Below are positions 8,075 through 16,942 of a DNA stretch of 64,000 nucleotides, piece after piece. Below the pieces are notes generated by a model. It was given only the letters and a program-made list of their open reading frames with translations, searched no databases and was not told the DNA's origin. The translations under genes and the position numbers were made by a program. This stretch comes from Chryseobacterium sp. FP211-J200 (GTDB taxonomy: Bacteria > Bacteroidota > Bacteroidia > Flavobacteriales > Weeksellaceae): the NCBI RefSeq assembly GCF_001643375.1, contig NZ_LSHB01000067.1:23354-87353 (forward strand). The letters run 5' to 3'. Within the stretch, counting starts at the first letter, position 1, and each line of letters opens with the position of its first letter.

Positions 8075-8419
8075 ATGACAAAACCCGAAATAACCTGGCA
8101 AGATTTTGAGAAAATCGACATTAGAGTCGGAACGATAATTTCCGCAACAGATTTTGAAAAAGCAAGAAATCCGTCTTATCAATTGGAAATCGATTTTGGA
8201 GATCTGGGAATTAGAAAATCTGCGGCTCAAATCACGGCTTTGTACAAGAAAGAAGAATTGGTTGGAAAACAAATTATGGCCGTCGTGAACTTCCCGAAAA
8301 AACAAATTGCCAATTTCTTCAGCGAATGTCTGGTGATGGGCGTTTATGGGGAAAATAAAAGTGAAGTAACGCTACTTTCTCCAAGTTTGCCTGTGAAAAA
8401 TGGATTGGAAGTTGGGTAA
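8075..8419 (+). CDS. csaA: CsaA-type tRNA-binding domain protein
   Basis: This 114-residue protein is a single tRNA-binding OB-fold domain of the kind found in CsaA and the C-terminus of MetRS. Diagnostic stretches are FEKIDIRVGTI near the start, ARNPSYQLEIDFG, SAAQIT and the C-terminal ECLVMGVYGE followed by LLSPSLPVKNGLEVG. CsaA forms dimers and has been described as a chaperone with export-related activity; its physiological substrate is unclear. It is the last gene of the short operon and is convergent with the DUF1801 gene 10 bases away. Confidence 0.92.
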   Translation: MTKPEITWQDFEKIDIRVGTIISATDFEKARNPSYQLEIDFGDLGIRKSAAQITALYKKEELVGKQIMAVVNFPKKQIANFFSECLVMGVYGENKSEVTLLSPSLPVKNGLEVG

Positions 8420-8428
8420 TTATTTTGA

Positions 8429-8773
8429 TTACCTGATATGAGCTTTAACTTCCTTCAGAATATCAAAAATCAAATCCATTGGCAAATCTTCCTCCATATC
8501 TAAAAGTAGGATTTTGAATTTCTTTCTGCCTTCGGATAAAAGCTCGGGATGATCCAATCTGTCGCCGTGGTAGAAACTGAGATAATGCTTCTGATGATGC
8601 TTGCTGTAATAAAAATAGCAAAGCATTTTCTTTTTGTACTTCAAGAAAGGAAGTCCAAAACTGAGTGTTTCGGTAATCAATTCGTCGGATTCCAAAATCT
8701 TTTTTCTAAGGAACAGAAGGGCGCTTCTCGCAGGCTCATCAATCCGAAAAAAATATTCCTGAATGGGATTCAT
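8429..8773 (-). CDS. DUF1801 (YdhG-like) domain protein
   Basis: The 114-residue soluble protein begins MNPIQEYFFRIDEPARSALLFLRKKI and has ETLSFGLPFLKYKKKMLCYFYY, the typical arrangement of the DUF1801/YdhG family (compact alpha-beta fold of unknown function). Its start codon overlaps the stop codon of the upstream ABC exporter (TAATG), so translation is probably coupled. Confidence 0.8.
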   Translation of the reverse strand: MNPIQEYFFRIDEPARSALLFLRKKILESDELITETLSFGLPFLKYKKKMLCYFYYSKHHQKHYLSFYHGDRLDHPELLSEGRKKFKILLLDMEEDLPMDLIFDILKEVKAHIR

Positions 8774-10611
8774 TAATCAAAATTCTGCAACTCGACCAGC
8801 TTTCTGTATGTGCCATTTCTTTCCATTAATTCCTGGTGAGAACCTTGCTCGATGATATCGCCTTTTTCCATTACCACAATATGATCCGCCTTTTGAATCG
8901 TCGATAATCTATGAGCGATGATCAAAGATGTTCTGTTCTCCATCATCTTTTCCAAAGCGTCCTGAACATATCTTTCAGATTCTGTGTCCAAAGCAGAAGT
9001 TGCCTCGTCAAGGATCATGATCGGTGGATTTTTCAGAACAGCTCTTGCAATGGAAACACGCTGTTTTTGTCCGCCAGAAAGTTTGTTCCCATCGTCGCCT
9101 ATATTGGTATGATAACCATCCTGCAGCTGAGAGATAAACTCGTGTGCATTGGCAACTTTTGCGGCCGCGATTACTTGTTCTTCGGTTGCATCAGGATTTC
9201 CCATCAAGATGTTATTGTAAACTGAGTCATTGAACAATACAGATTCCTGAGTTACCATTCCGAGAAGTTGGCGGTAATCTGTCAGTTTTAAGTTTTTGAT
9301 GTTTTGTCCGTCAATTAATATTTCACCTTCGGAAACATCGTAGAATCTCGCTAATAAGTTGGCAATTGTCGTTTTACCACTACCCGATTGTCCGACCAAA
9401 GCAACCGTTTTTCCTTTAGGTAAAGTGATCGAGACATTTTTGAGAATCAAATTCGATTTCTCGTAATAGAAACCAATATTCTTGAATTCGATTTTATCAT
9501 TCATTTCCGAAATTGGTGTCGGATTGGCAACTTCTTCTACTTTCAAATCATAATCCAACACTTCCGAGACTCTTTCCAAACTTGCCATTCCACCTTGGAT
9601 CGCTGAAATTGCATTGGACAATCGTTTAGCAGGATCTAACACTTGAAAGAAAACGCCGATAAATGCAAGGAAAGTCGCAGGATCCTTATTGGTTCCATTG
9701 ATGATCTCAGTTCCTGCGTAATAAGTGATGATCAACATGGTAACAGAACCAAGAAATTCACTCATCGGAGAAGCCAATTCACGTCGTCGGCTCATAGAAA
9801 TAGCATGATGCTGCCATTGACTGGTCGTTTTATTAAATCTATTTTTAAGAATTTTATCAGCATTAAAAATTTTGATGACTTTTGAAGATTTCAGGGTTTC
9901 ATCAACCAAAGAAAAAAGGTTTCCTAATTCTTCCTGTGCAAATCTTGCCTGTTTTTTCAGACTTTTACCAACCCAAGAGATGATCCAACCCATGATCGGA
10001 AAAACAACTAGAGAGAATAAGGTCAGCTTTGGAGATAATAAAAATAATGCTGTAAGTGATGAGATAATCATAAATGGCGAATTCACAATATCGACCAAAG
10101 ACCCCATAATTCCGCCTTCTACAGCGCCAATATCATTGGAAATTCTGGACATCATATCACCTTTTCTCTGTTCTGTGAAAAATGAAACTGGTAATTTCAG
10201 AAACTTATCGTACATCGAAGTTCTAAGGTCACGCGTAATCCCAACACGATAATTGACCAATAGATAAGACCCAAGATATCTGAAAATATTTCTTAATAAA
10301 AAAGCAACCGCAGTAATCGAACAAAGAACGGCTAAAACCTTGATACCACCGTGTTCATCCATATTGATTTGAATCGTGTAGTATGCCCAATCTTTGACGT
10401 AACCAAAGTAATCAGCAATTCTGCCACTCCAAACCGGAGCTTTGGAAGTGTCAACTTTTTCGACAGTTCCGAACATCACACTCAAAATTGGCAATAATGT
10501 ACCAATTGAAGCAATCTGAAGAAGTGAGTAAAGAATATTGAAAAACATACTGCCCCACAAAAATCTTTGGTGTGGTCTGGCAATACTGAGAATACGTTGA
10601 AATGGTTTCAT
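8773..10611 (-). CDS. ABC exporter (MsbA-like, fused membrane and ATPase domains)
   Basis: The 612-residue half-transporter has an N-terminal six-helix membrane domain (about residues 15-340; helices near IASIGTLLPILSVMF, VLAVLCSITAVAFLL and LTALFLLSPKLTLFSLVVFPI). A C-terminal ATPase follows, with Walker A GQSGSGKTT at about 407-415, signature LSGGQKQR and Walker B IMILDEATSALD. It would act as a homodimer in the inner membrane. MsbA, the lipid A flippase, is the closest well-known family type, but multidrug exporters share the same architecture, so the substrate is uncertain. It is cotranscribed with the DUF1801 gene. Confidence 0.9.
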   Translation of the reverse strand: MKPFQRILSIARPHQRFLWGSMFFNILYSLLQIASIGTLLPILSVMFGTVEKVDTSKAPVWSGRIADYFGYVKDWAYYTIQINMDEHGGIKVLAVLCSITAVAFLLRNIFRYLGSYLLVNYRVGITRDLRTSMYDKFLKLPVSFFTEQRKGDMMSRISNDIGAVEGGIMGSLVDIVNSPFMIISSLTALFLLSPKLTLFSLVVFPIMGWIISWVGKSLKKQARFAQEELGNLFSLVDETLKSSKVIKIFNADKILKNRFNKTTSQWQHHAISMSRRRELASPMSEFLGSVTMLIITYYAGTEIINGTNKDPATFLAFIGVFFQVLDPAKRLSNAISAIQGGMASLERVSEVLDYDLKVEEVANPTPISEMNDKIEFKNIGFYYEKSNLILKNVSITLPKGKTVALVGQSGSGKTTIANLLARFYDVSEGEILIDGQNIKNLKLTDYRQLLGMVTQESVLFNDSVYNNILMGNPDATEEQVIAAAKVANAHEFISQLQDGYHTNIGDDGNKLSGGQKQRVSIARAVLKNPPIMILDEATSALDTESERYVQDALEKMMENRTSLIIAHRLSTIQKADHIVVMEKGDIIEQGSHQELMERNGTYRKLVELQNFD

Positions 10612-10628
10612 TCAAAAAAATTGAATTG

Positions 10629-10636
10629 CAAAATTA
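10629..10636 (-). promoter_or_regulatory. Putative -7 box for the ABC exporter
   Basis: On the minus strand this is TAATTTTG, a match to TAnnTTTG 17 bases before the ATG. The -33 element is not clear. Confidence 0.4.
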
Positions 10637-10667
10637 CGGAAAATAAATAGCTTAGTTTATCTAGACG

Positions 10668-11594
10668 TTAGAAATCGAAATTTACTTTGTCATTGTATTT
10701 TGGAGCGAAGTTTTTGGTGTTCAGCTTCTCAATTGTTTTTGCGAAATTGTTGATGATGTTGGTCAGGTTTTCTACATCTACGATATTAATATCATCCGTC
10801 GCAGCGTGATAGTGCGTTGCTTTGTTCATATCAACCGTTGAAATCGAATGAGCGATAATTTTTTTCTTAACGAAGTTGACATTGTCCGATCTGTAAAAAA
10901 GCTGTTCGGTTTTGTAAGGGTCAGGATAAATTTTAAGGCCATTGACTGCATTGGTATTGATCAATTCATCGAAATCAGAAAACTCGTCGCCGGTCATAAA
11001 GACCGCATTTTTTCCGAATTGAGATTCTGTTGCCAACATTTCGAAGTTAAAAAGTGCTGTGATATTTTTGAAAACCGGATTCAATTTTCCATCATTAGCT
11101 AAAGCTTTTGAACCAATTAATCCAATTTCTTCCGCATTGAACGCCATGAAAACCATAGAGTGATCTGTCTTTTTATCTTTAAAGTAATCAGCCATTCCAA
11201 TCACTGTAGAAATTCCGCTCGCGTCGTCGTCTGCGCCATTGTAGATATTGTCACCAGATTTGTTATTAGTTCCGATGTGATCGAAATGTCCAGAGAATGC
11301 CAGACTTTTTTCAGAAGTTCCTTTTTTGATGCCGCAAACGTTGAAACCTTTCTGTCCTTTGTACTCAAATGGAATCAGATATGAATCGCCGAAACAGTAA
11401 TCGAGATTATCTTTTTTGAATTCCGATGCTATGTATTCTGCAGCTTTGTCATTTTCCGGTGTTCCGAATTTTCTGCCTTTCATCTCATCCGAAGCTAAAG
11501 TGGAAACGATATTCACAACTCTTTCCTTAGAGATTTCCTGAGCAAAAGAAAAGATTGAAAGATTGATAAAAAGGAAGAGGTTTAGTTTTTTCAT
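10668..11594 (-). CDS. Secreted M28-family zinc aminopeptidase
   Basis: The start is set at 11594, where a signal peptide begins (MKKLNLFLFINLSIFSFAQ); longer in-frame starts would place unrelated residues before it. The mature protein is an M28 peptidase domain: SGHFDHIG (His103), YNGADDDASG (bridging Asp near 123) and FNAEEIGLIG (Glu155-Glu156) supply the two-zinc site and the general base, and a late SISTVDMNKATHYH region could give the last His. It probably trims peptides in the periplasm or outside the cell. A terminator separates it from the upstream DUF4293 gene. Confidence 0.9.
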   Translation of the reverse strand: MKKLNLFLFINLSIFSFAQEISKERVVNIVSTLASDEMKGRKFGTPENDKAAEYIASEFKKDNLDYCFGDSYLIPFEYKGQKGFNVCGIKKGTSEKSLAFSGHFDHIGTNNKSGDNIYNGADDDASGISTVIGMADYFKDKKTDHSMVFMAFNAEEIGLIGSKALANDGKLNPVFKNITALFNFEMLATESQFGKNAVFMTGDEFSDFDELINTNAVNGLKIYPDPYKTEQLFYRSDNVNFVKKKIIAHSISTVDMNKATHYHAATDDINIVDVENLTNIINNFAKTIEKLNTKNFAPKYNDKVNFDF

Positions 11595-11616
11595 GATGGT
11601 CAATTTATTAATAAAA

Positions 11617-11624
11617 CAAAGATA
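11617..11624 (-). promoter_or_regulatory. Putative -7 box for the M28 peptidase
   Basis: On the minus strand this is TATCTTTG, 22 bases before the chosen ATG. This supports the start at 11594, because a longer coding frame would run through the promoter. No good -33 box is seen. Confidence 0.45.
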
Positions 11625-11675
11625 TGATTGATAAGTCAATGATTTCTTGGTTTTGTTACCATTATTCTTAATTAA

Positions 11676-11709
11676 AACAAAAAAACAGCCTCCAAAAAGG
11701 AAGCTGTTC
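11676..11709 (-). terminator. Terminator after the DUF4293 gene
   Basis: Read on the minus strand, AACAGCTTCC pairs with GGAGGCTGTT (11684-11693 and 11699-11708, one mismatch) around a five-base loop and is followed by a run of seven T. Confidence 0.8.
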
Positions 11710-11734
11710 TTACTCAAAAAAATCGTCGTCAAGT

Positions 11735-12124
11735 TTATCGAAGTCTGTCTACAGATTTTACGAGCCTCTCATCTTTCTTGATGTACACATTTGCAAGGAG
11801 CAAACATATGATCGCAATCACTGAGAAAACCGGCTCAATACCCTTCTCAGGAAATGTGATTCCTCCGGGTAAGTTTTGCAGCCAATAAATCAAAAAACCA
11901 AGCAACAAAGCGTTTATAAAAATGCTGATGTTATTCAGCAAGATCTGTCTTTTGCGGTTTTTGAAACTAAAGATACTTAGCAATCCTAATAATATTAACA
12001 AGACAGTAGAAATATTAATAATTAGATTTCCACCCAATATATCAAAATCCTGCGCTGTCAGGTTTAGGAACAAAGCGCCTAACACAGCTAATAATATCCA
12101 GATTGTTTGTATTCTTTGTAACAT
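11735..12124 (-). CDS. DUF4293 family membrane protein
   Basis: The 129-residue protein opens MLQRIQTIWILLA and has about four hydrophobic helices (residues 7-24, 33-52, 64-82 and 98-113). This is the pattern of DUF4293, a Bacteroidota inner-membrane family of unknown function. It is transcribed divergently from rho, an arrangement I recall as common in Flavobacteriia. It has its own full-consensus promoter and terminator. Confidence 0.82.
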   Translation of the reverse strand: MLQRIQTIWILLAVLGALFLNLTAQDFDILGGNLIINISTVLLILLGLLSIFSFKNRKRQILLNNISIFINALLLGFLIYWLQNLPGGITFPEKGIEPVFSVIAIICLLLANVYIKKDERLVKSVDRLR

Positions 12125-12167
12125 CTTTTTTGATTATTTCCTTTTTAGAAAGGGAACAAATTGTCTG

Positions 12168-12198
12168 CAAAAATAAAATAATTTTTGCTTAATTCAAA
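12168..12198 (-). promoter_or_regulatory. Promoter of the DUF4293 gene
   Basis: On the minus strand, TTTG (12195-12198) and TATTTTTG (12168-12175) are separated by 19 bases, a full consensus match. The ATG is 44 bases downstream. Confidence 0.75.
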
Positions 12199-12297
12199 AA
12201 TTAATGTAGATTTGCATTGTAATCACCTATTAAAAATGATAATCGCCTGATTTTCATTCTTACTTTTACAAAATAAATTTACTTTTTTACGCATTAT

Positions 12298-14079
12298 ATG
12301 TTTAATATTGAAACGCTAAGGTCAAAATCCGATGAGGAGTTGACCAAACTTTCTAAAGATCTAGGCGTCAATTTGGCAAAGAAAAGCTCCCCAGAAGAGA
12401 CAGTTTTCGCAATTCTGGACTATCAGGCTTCTAATCCAAAAATCATCAAAGATTATCTAAACGCCAATCAGGAAAATATGAATAAGAACACAGAAGACCA
12501 TTCTGAGGAAAAAGCTGCTCCTGCTAAGAAACGAGGCAGAAAACCTGCAGAGAAGCCAAAGCAAGAAGCTGAGATTCCTACAACAGAGGTTGTAAAAGAA
12601 GAAGTTCCTGTAGCGGTAGAAACGCCGGTTGCAACGGAGGAAGTGAAGAAACCAAATCCACCGAAGAAAAAACCACAAAAAGCACGTGTTGTAGCCAACG
12701 ACAATAAAGAGGTCGTAGCAGAAGCTAAGCCAGAGGAAACAACTCAGCCAACAGAAACAGAGCCAAAAACTGACGAAAAACCAGAGGAAACAAAACCTCA
12801 ACAAAGACAGCCTCAACAGCAAAATAACCGTCAGCAGCAACAAAAGACCAACAATAACAATAGAGGTCAGCAAAAAACACAAAACCCCAATTCTCCCCAA
12901 CAAAACAATCAAAAAGAACCATCCGAAAACCAACAGGACAATTCTCCAAAGAAAGAATTCAACTTTGATGGATTGATCACAATAGAAGGTGTTTTGGAAA
13001 TTCTTCCAGACAATTACGGATTCCTTCGTTCTTCAGATTTCAGTTATATCTCTTCTCCAGACGACGTTTATGTTTCTACCAATCAGATCAGAAATTATGG
13101 TTTGAAAACGGGAGACACGGTTAAAGGTCACGTGAGACTGCCAAAAGAAGGCGAGAAATATTTCTCACTTTTGAAACCGACTGAAGTTAACGGACGAGAT
13201 CTAGCATTTATCAAAGACCGTGTAGCATTCGAATATTTGACGCCACTTTTCCCTCAGGAGAAATTCAATCTCGCAGGAAAAGGTTCTACACTTTCTACAA
13301 GAATTGTTGACTTATTCGCACCAATTGGAAAAGGACAAAGAGCAATGATTGTTGCTCAGCCAAAAACTGGGAAAACGATTTTGCTAAAAGATATCGCCAA
13401 CGCTATTTCAGCCAATCACCCAGAAGCTTATATGATGGTCCTTCTTATCGACGAACGTCCTGAGGAAGTGACTGATATGCAGAGAAGTGTGAATGCAGAA
13501 GTGATTGCATCTACTTTTGATGAAGCAGCGGACAAGCACGTAAAAGTGGCAAATCTGGTTCTTTCAAAAGCACAAAGAATGGTTGAATGTGGACACGATG
13601 TTGTAATTCTTCTAGACTCGATCACGAGATTGGCAAGAGCTTACAATACGGTAACGCCAGCTTCCGGAAAAATACTTTCTGGTGGTGTGGATGCCAACGC
13701 ACTTCACAAACCAAAACGTTTCTTCGGTGCAGCCAGAAAAATTGAAAATGGAGGATCATTGACCATCATCGCAACTGCTTTGATCGATACAGGTTCCAAA
13801 ATGGACGAGGTGATCTTCGAAGAGTTCAAAGGAACTGGAAATATGGAATTGCAATTGGACAGAAAAATCGCTAATAAGAGAATCTATCCGGCTGTCGATT
13901 TGGTTTCATCTAGCACAAGAAGAGATGACCTTCTTTTGGACGAGGCAACGATGCAGAGAATGTGGATCATGAGAAAGTATCTTGCTGATATGAATCCAAT
14001 GGAAGCGATGGAGTTTGTTCAAAAACAAATGAAAGCGACTCTAAACAATGAGGAATTCTTGATGTCTATGAACAGATAA
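12298..14079 (+). CDS. rho: Transcription termination factor Rho with long low-complexity insert
   Basis: The 593-residue protein is much longer than the roughly 420 residues of E. coli Rho. Residues 1-50 form the N-terminal helical module ([18 protein letters not shown]). About residues 60-220 are low complexity, first Glu/Lys/Pro/Thr-rich and then Gln/Asn-rich. The RNA-binding fold begins at [19 protein letters not shown], and the ATPase has P-loop PKTGKT at 355-360, [11 protein letters not shown], the Q-loop/R-loop region and [11 protein letters not shown]. Rho is a hexameric helicase that ends transcription. Such inserts are known in Bacteroidota Rho and may bind RNA or promote condensation. 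A hairpin follows the gene. Confidence 0.97.
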   Translation: MFNIETLRSKSDEELTKLSKDLGVNLAKKSSPEETVFAILDYQASNPKIIKDYLNANQENMNKNTEDHSEEKAAPAKKRGRKPAEKPKQEAEIPTTEVVKEEVPVAVETPVATEEVKKPNPPKKKPQKARVVANDNKEVVAEAKPEETTQPTETEPKTDEKPEETKPQQRQPQQQNNRQQQQKTNNNNRGQQKTQNPNSPQQNNQKEPSENQQDNSPKKEFNFDGLITIEGVLEILPDNYGFLRSSDFSYISSPDDVYVSTNQIRNYGLKTGDTVKGHVRLPKEGEKYFSLLKPTEVNGRDLAFIKDRVAFEYLTPLFPQEKFNLAGKGSTLSTRIVDLFAPIGKGQRAMIVAQPKTGKTILLKDIANAISANHPEAYMMVLLIDERPEEVTDMQRSVNAEVIASTFDEAADKHVKVANLVLSKAQRMVECGHDVVILLDSITRLARAYNTVTPASGKILSGGVDANALHKPKRFFGAARKIENGGSLTIIATALIDTGSKMDEVIFEEFKGTGNMELQLDRKIANKRIYPAVDLVSSSTRRDDLLLDEATMQRMWIMRKYLADMNPMEAMEFVQKQMKATLNNEEFLMSMNR

Positions 14080-14101
14080 TCAGATTATCATCTAATATAA
14101 A

Positions 14102-14134
14102 AAAGTTCGGCTCGCAAATGCGAGCCGTAACTTT
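14102..14134. terminator. Hairpin between convergent rho and GNAT genes
   Basis: AAAGTT-c-GGCTCGC pairs with GCGAGCC-gt-AACTTT around an AAAT loop. On the minus strand it is followed by six T, making a good terminator for the GNAT gene. The plus-strand T-tract is short, so termination of rho here is less sure. Confidence 0.7.
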
Positions 14135-14158
14135 ATAGTAAAGTGAAAACCTTTACCA

Positions 14159-14452
14159 TTAATTCATAAAGACGTCTTCGACATCTGTTTTTCTTTTCAA
14201 AACAGAATGTGCATAAGAACAATGCGCTTTGATCGTCCACCCATTTTTTCTAGCAAATTCCACAGATTTCTCTACCAATTTTTTGCCAAGACCCTGTCCT
14301 TCAAACTTTGGAAAGACCATCACATAACTTACAATTAGTTTCTTAAGCTCCGGAACGATCGTGTACGTGAGTCTTCCGATATCTTCTGCAGAATTCTTTA
14401 GTGTGATGTAACCGCCGTTTCCGGATTTGTTATTTTCAAAGCTGAGATCCAT
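14159..14452 (-). CDS. Short GNAT-type N-acetyltransferase (YjdJ-like)
   Basis: At 97 residues this is a minimal GCN5-related acetyltransferase. The acetyl-CoA binding motif FPKFEGQGLGKKLVEKSVEFARKNG (about residues 48-72) contains the Q-x-x-G-x-G/A pattern, and AHCSYAHSVLKR follows as in the YjdJ/yjeI subgroup. The acceptor substrate is unknown. It is convergent with rho and shares a hairpin with it. Confidence 0.82.
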   Translation of the reverse strand: MDLSFENNKSGNGGYITLKNSAEDIGRLTYTIVPELKKLIVSYVMVFPKFEGQGLGKKLVEKSVEFARKNGWTIKAHCSYAHSVLKRKTDVEDVFMN

Positions 14453-14516
14453 AAGAGTTTGTTTTTATAAGTCATAGCGAAAAATATTCCAAACAATAAT
14501 AAATCAACAATGTTCT

Positions 14517-15026
14517 CTAAATAATTTTAGTTTCAAAGTATTTGAACAGGATTGCTATCACCAAAGCAAGAATCATCAATGCCATATTTCTATTTGTTTT
14601 TTCTGACCTCAAAACTTCATCAATGATCTTCTTTACTTTCTTAAAATCAAAAATGAGTATTATTAAGACTAAAATCTGATAATAAATTGCCGAATTCAAA
14701 GCTGTGATCTCATAAACATAATCCTGTAAAATGATATTAGACAAAATAACGGTAAGCAAGATGCATCCAAGAACTCTCGTCCGATTTAACAATAATAATA
14801 TTCCACCAATAACTTCAAACACTCCAATGATAATTGGATAGATCAATGAGTAGGAATAGAACGTCCACATCAACTTGTGACCTTCGGAGACATTCAGATT
14901 TGTGGCATCTTTAAAACTTTGAAATTGAACAGGTTTACTGATTCCATAAACGATCATCGACCCTGCAACTACAAAAATGATGGTCCAATAAAAAATGTAT
15001 TTGACCTTTTCCTGATAAGAGTTCAT
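14517..15026 (-). CDS. DoxX-like integral membrane protein
   Basis: The 169-residue protein has four or five hydrophobic helices (about 13-28, 58-80, 85-103, 112-127 and 147-162). The segment GVFEVIGGILLLLNRTRVLGCILL resembles the DoxX-family pattern in which a small, charged RTR turn joins two helices. Family members are linked to thiosulfate or redox metabolism only in special cases, so no function is assigned. It is 13 bases downstream of the T9SS plug gene on the same strand. Confidence 0.55.
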   Translation of the reverse strand: MNSYQEKVKYIFYWTIIFVVAGSMIVYGISKPVQFQSFKDATNLNVSEGHKLMWTFYSYSLIYPIIIGVFEVIGGILLLLNRTRVLGCILLTVILSNIILQDYVYEITALNSAIYYQILVLIILIFDFKKVKKIIDEVLRSEKTNRNMALMILALVIAILFKYFETKII

Positions 15027-15038
15027 TGAATCAAAAAA

Positions 15039-16250
15039 TTATCTAACCGGCGTTCGGAATTCACCATAACCAATAAGTCCGTCGAAGTTTCTACCAAATG
15101 GCGTGTAATATAAAAAGGCTTGATAGAGGTTTTCTGTCTGCCAGAAGTTTCCGTTGACCTCTCCATAATTCAGTTTACCATCTGCACCTTTTGTGGCAAT
15201 AATGTAACTGTAAAAACCTTGTTTTAAATAGATCTTTGCCAAATACTTTTGTGACTTCTCGTCATATTGCATTTGACTTTTTGCGTCAGCTTTGTAATCG
15301 TTGAACAATCCAAGAACATAGAATTCCTTATCCGATTTCTGACTGTCAAGTGCAAAATATACCCAAGAATAATCGCCTTCTCTGTCCGCATCTCTCTCAA
15401 TTCCAAGGTCATTCCTTCTGAAATAGAATGCACCATTCACATCTGGCTGATATTGGTAATCGCCGGGATAAGCCCAAACCGGATGAAGATAGGTATAATT
15501 TTTTCCATCGATATTTTCCGTATTGGCCACCATATCCAAAGCCTGATTCATGACTTTGTTATCGAAATAATAGAACTCATTATTCCCTGGAAAAGCTAAA
15601 CCTAACTGCTGAAACAAAAGTTGATTGCCTAATGTAGAACTTGGCCGGATATTGTTGAGCGCAATTCCCCAATTGTTATTCTGAATGACACTTAATGATA
15701 AAGAAGACAGATTATTGGTAATTCCCGCACCATTTCCAGTAGCTTGAATTTCAACTCTTTGTTTGGCATTTGGATTTTTAGCATCGATGAATCTTGTGAC
15801 ATTGATCCCAAGGTTCGCTCCATCTTCATAGATTGAAAATCTCTTTTTGAACAAAGGCTTTTCCTGAGAATCCTTATAAACGATGATGTCGTAATTCCCT
15901 GAGATTTTCGGTTGGATCTTCTCGTTCGGGAAAGTCAATTCGTAATGCGTGTATTTTTGGTAAGTATTGAAGGAATATTGGAATTGGTCGATTAGGGCAT
16001 TCATACTTCCGTTCGCATATTCTGTGAAGAAAAGGCCGTCCTCTTCCCAATTTCTATTGTAATGTTTGTAAGTATAACGGTAGATCTGGCTGGAGTTTGA
16101 AAGGTCATCGAATCTCAAGATCAACTGTTGACCTTGCGCAATGAAAGGCGTTTCGTCATTGGTCTTTGGATTGAAAATCTGAACGCTTTTGATTTCCTGC
16201 GCAAAAGAAAATGCACTTAAAAAAATAATAAATAGTCTAAATACCTTCAT
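15039..16250 (-). CDS. Type IX secretion system plug protein (DUF5103)
   Basis: The 403-residue protein has a signal peptide (MKVFRLFIIFLSAFSFAQ) and then an all-beta DUF5103 domain, with the N-terminal IKSVQIFNPKTNDETPFI and FDDLSNSSQIYRYTYKHYNRNW typical of that family. In Flavobacterium johnsoniae the DUF5103 protein Plug occupies the periplasmic entrance of the SprA translocon when no cargo is engaged. The end of the sequence (TPFGRNFDGLIGYGEFRTPVR) matches family members. It implies a working T9SS in this organism, consistent with the cargo protein at 27227-28543. Confidence 0.88.
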   Translation of the reverse strand: MKVFRLFIIFLSAFSFAQEIKSVQIFNPKTNDETPFIAQGQQLILRFDDLSNSSQIYRYTYKHYNRNWEEDGLFFTEYANGSMNALIDQFQYSFNTYQKYTHYELTFPNEKIQPKISGNYDIIVYKDSQEKPLFKKRFSIYEDGANLGINVTRFIDAKNPNAKQRVEIQATGNGAGITNNLSSLSLSVIQNNNWGIALNNIRPSSTLGNQLLFQQLGLAFPGNNEFYYFDNKVMNQALDMVANTENIDGKNYTYLHPVWAYPGDYQYQPDVNGAFYFRRNDLGIERDADREGDYSWVYFALDSQKSDKEFYVLGLFNDYKADAKSQMQYDEKSQKYLAKIYLKQGFYSYIIATKGADGKLNYGEVNGNFWQTENLYQAFLYYTPFGRNFDGLIGYGEFRTPVR

Positions 16251-16295
16251 CTTGCTAAGTTAATGTTTTATATTTTTACAGATAAATTAAATCAA

Positions 16296-16934
16296 ATGTT
16301 ACACGTAGAATCTTTCACTTTCAATCCGTTTTCCGAAAATACGTACCTCATTTATAACGATGAAAAGGAGGCTTTTCTTATCGATCCAGGAAATATGCCA
16401 GATGCAGAGACCAAAGTTTTAGCTGATTTTATCAAATCCAAAGAACTTAAAATCAGAAATATACTTCTGACACACGCACACATCGATCACATTATCGGTT
16501 TGCAATGGGCTTATGATGAGTTTCAAGTTCCGGTTTTGGTTCATCTCAATGAAATTGAAATTCTTGAACAAGCACCTTTCACAGCAAAGAAATATGGTTT
16601 CTTTTTTCCAGCTTTCACAGGTGAGATCAAAAATATAAAAGAAGGAGAAGAATTGAAATTAGGTTCCGATACATTCCAGATTTTCGATGTTCCTGGACAT
16701 TCGCCGGGAAGTGTTGCTTTTTATAATAATGAGAACGAATTTGTGATTTCCGGAGATGCCCTTTTTATGATGAGCATTGGCAGAACAGATCTTTACAAAG
16801 GCGATTATGACCAATTGATCACGAGTATTAAAACCAAGTTACTGACGCTTCCAGAATCAACCAAAGTTTTCAGCGGACACGGAGAATCGACGACGATCGG
16901 TTTTGAAAAAGCACACAATTCATTTTTGAACTAA
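16296..16934 (+). CDS. MBL-fold metallo-hydrolase (glyoxalase II-like)
   Basis: The start is placed at 16296 (MLHVESFTFNPFSENTYL), which matches the usual family start; an in-frame ATG at 16263 would put a possible -7 box (TATTTTTA) inside the gene. The metal site is intact: THAHIDH (His60, His62, Asp64, His65), GHSPGS, SGDALF and FSGHGEST. The length of 212 residues fits the glyoxalase II-like subgroup that hydrolyses thioesters such as hydroxyacylglutathione analogues; in a bacillithiol producer another thiol could serve. It is divergent from the T9SS plug gene. Confidence 0.88.
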   Translation: MLHVESFTFNPFSENTYLIYNDEKEAFLIDPGNMPDAETKVLADFIKSKELKIRNILLTHAHIDHIIGLQWAYDEFQVPVLVHLNEIEILEQAPFTAKKYGFFFPAFTGEIKNIKEGEELKLGSDTFQIFDVPGHSPGSVAFYNNENEFVISGDALFMMSIGRTDLYKGDYDQLITSIKTKLLTLPESTKVFSGHGESTTIGFEKAHNSFLN

Positions 16935-16942
16935 TTATTTAA

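Noticed and set aside
11595..11732. Extended N-terminus for the M28 peptidase
   Set aside because: The extension covers the -7 box and the terminator of the upstream gene, and the signal peptide begins at the internal Met at 11594.
12457..12933. 158-codon open frame antisense to the rho insert, rich in Leu, Phe and Trp, suggesting a membrane protein
   Set aside because: Its composition is the mirror image of the Glu/Gln/Lys-rich coding repeat in rho and it has no start signals.
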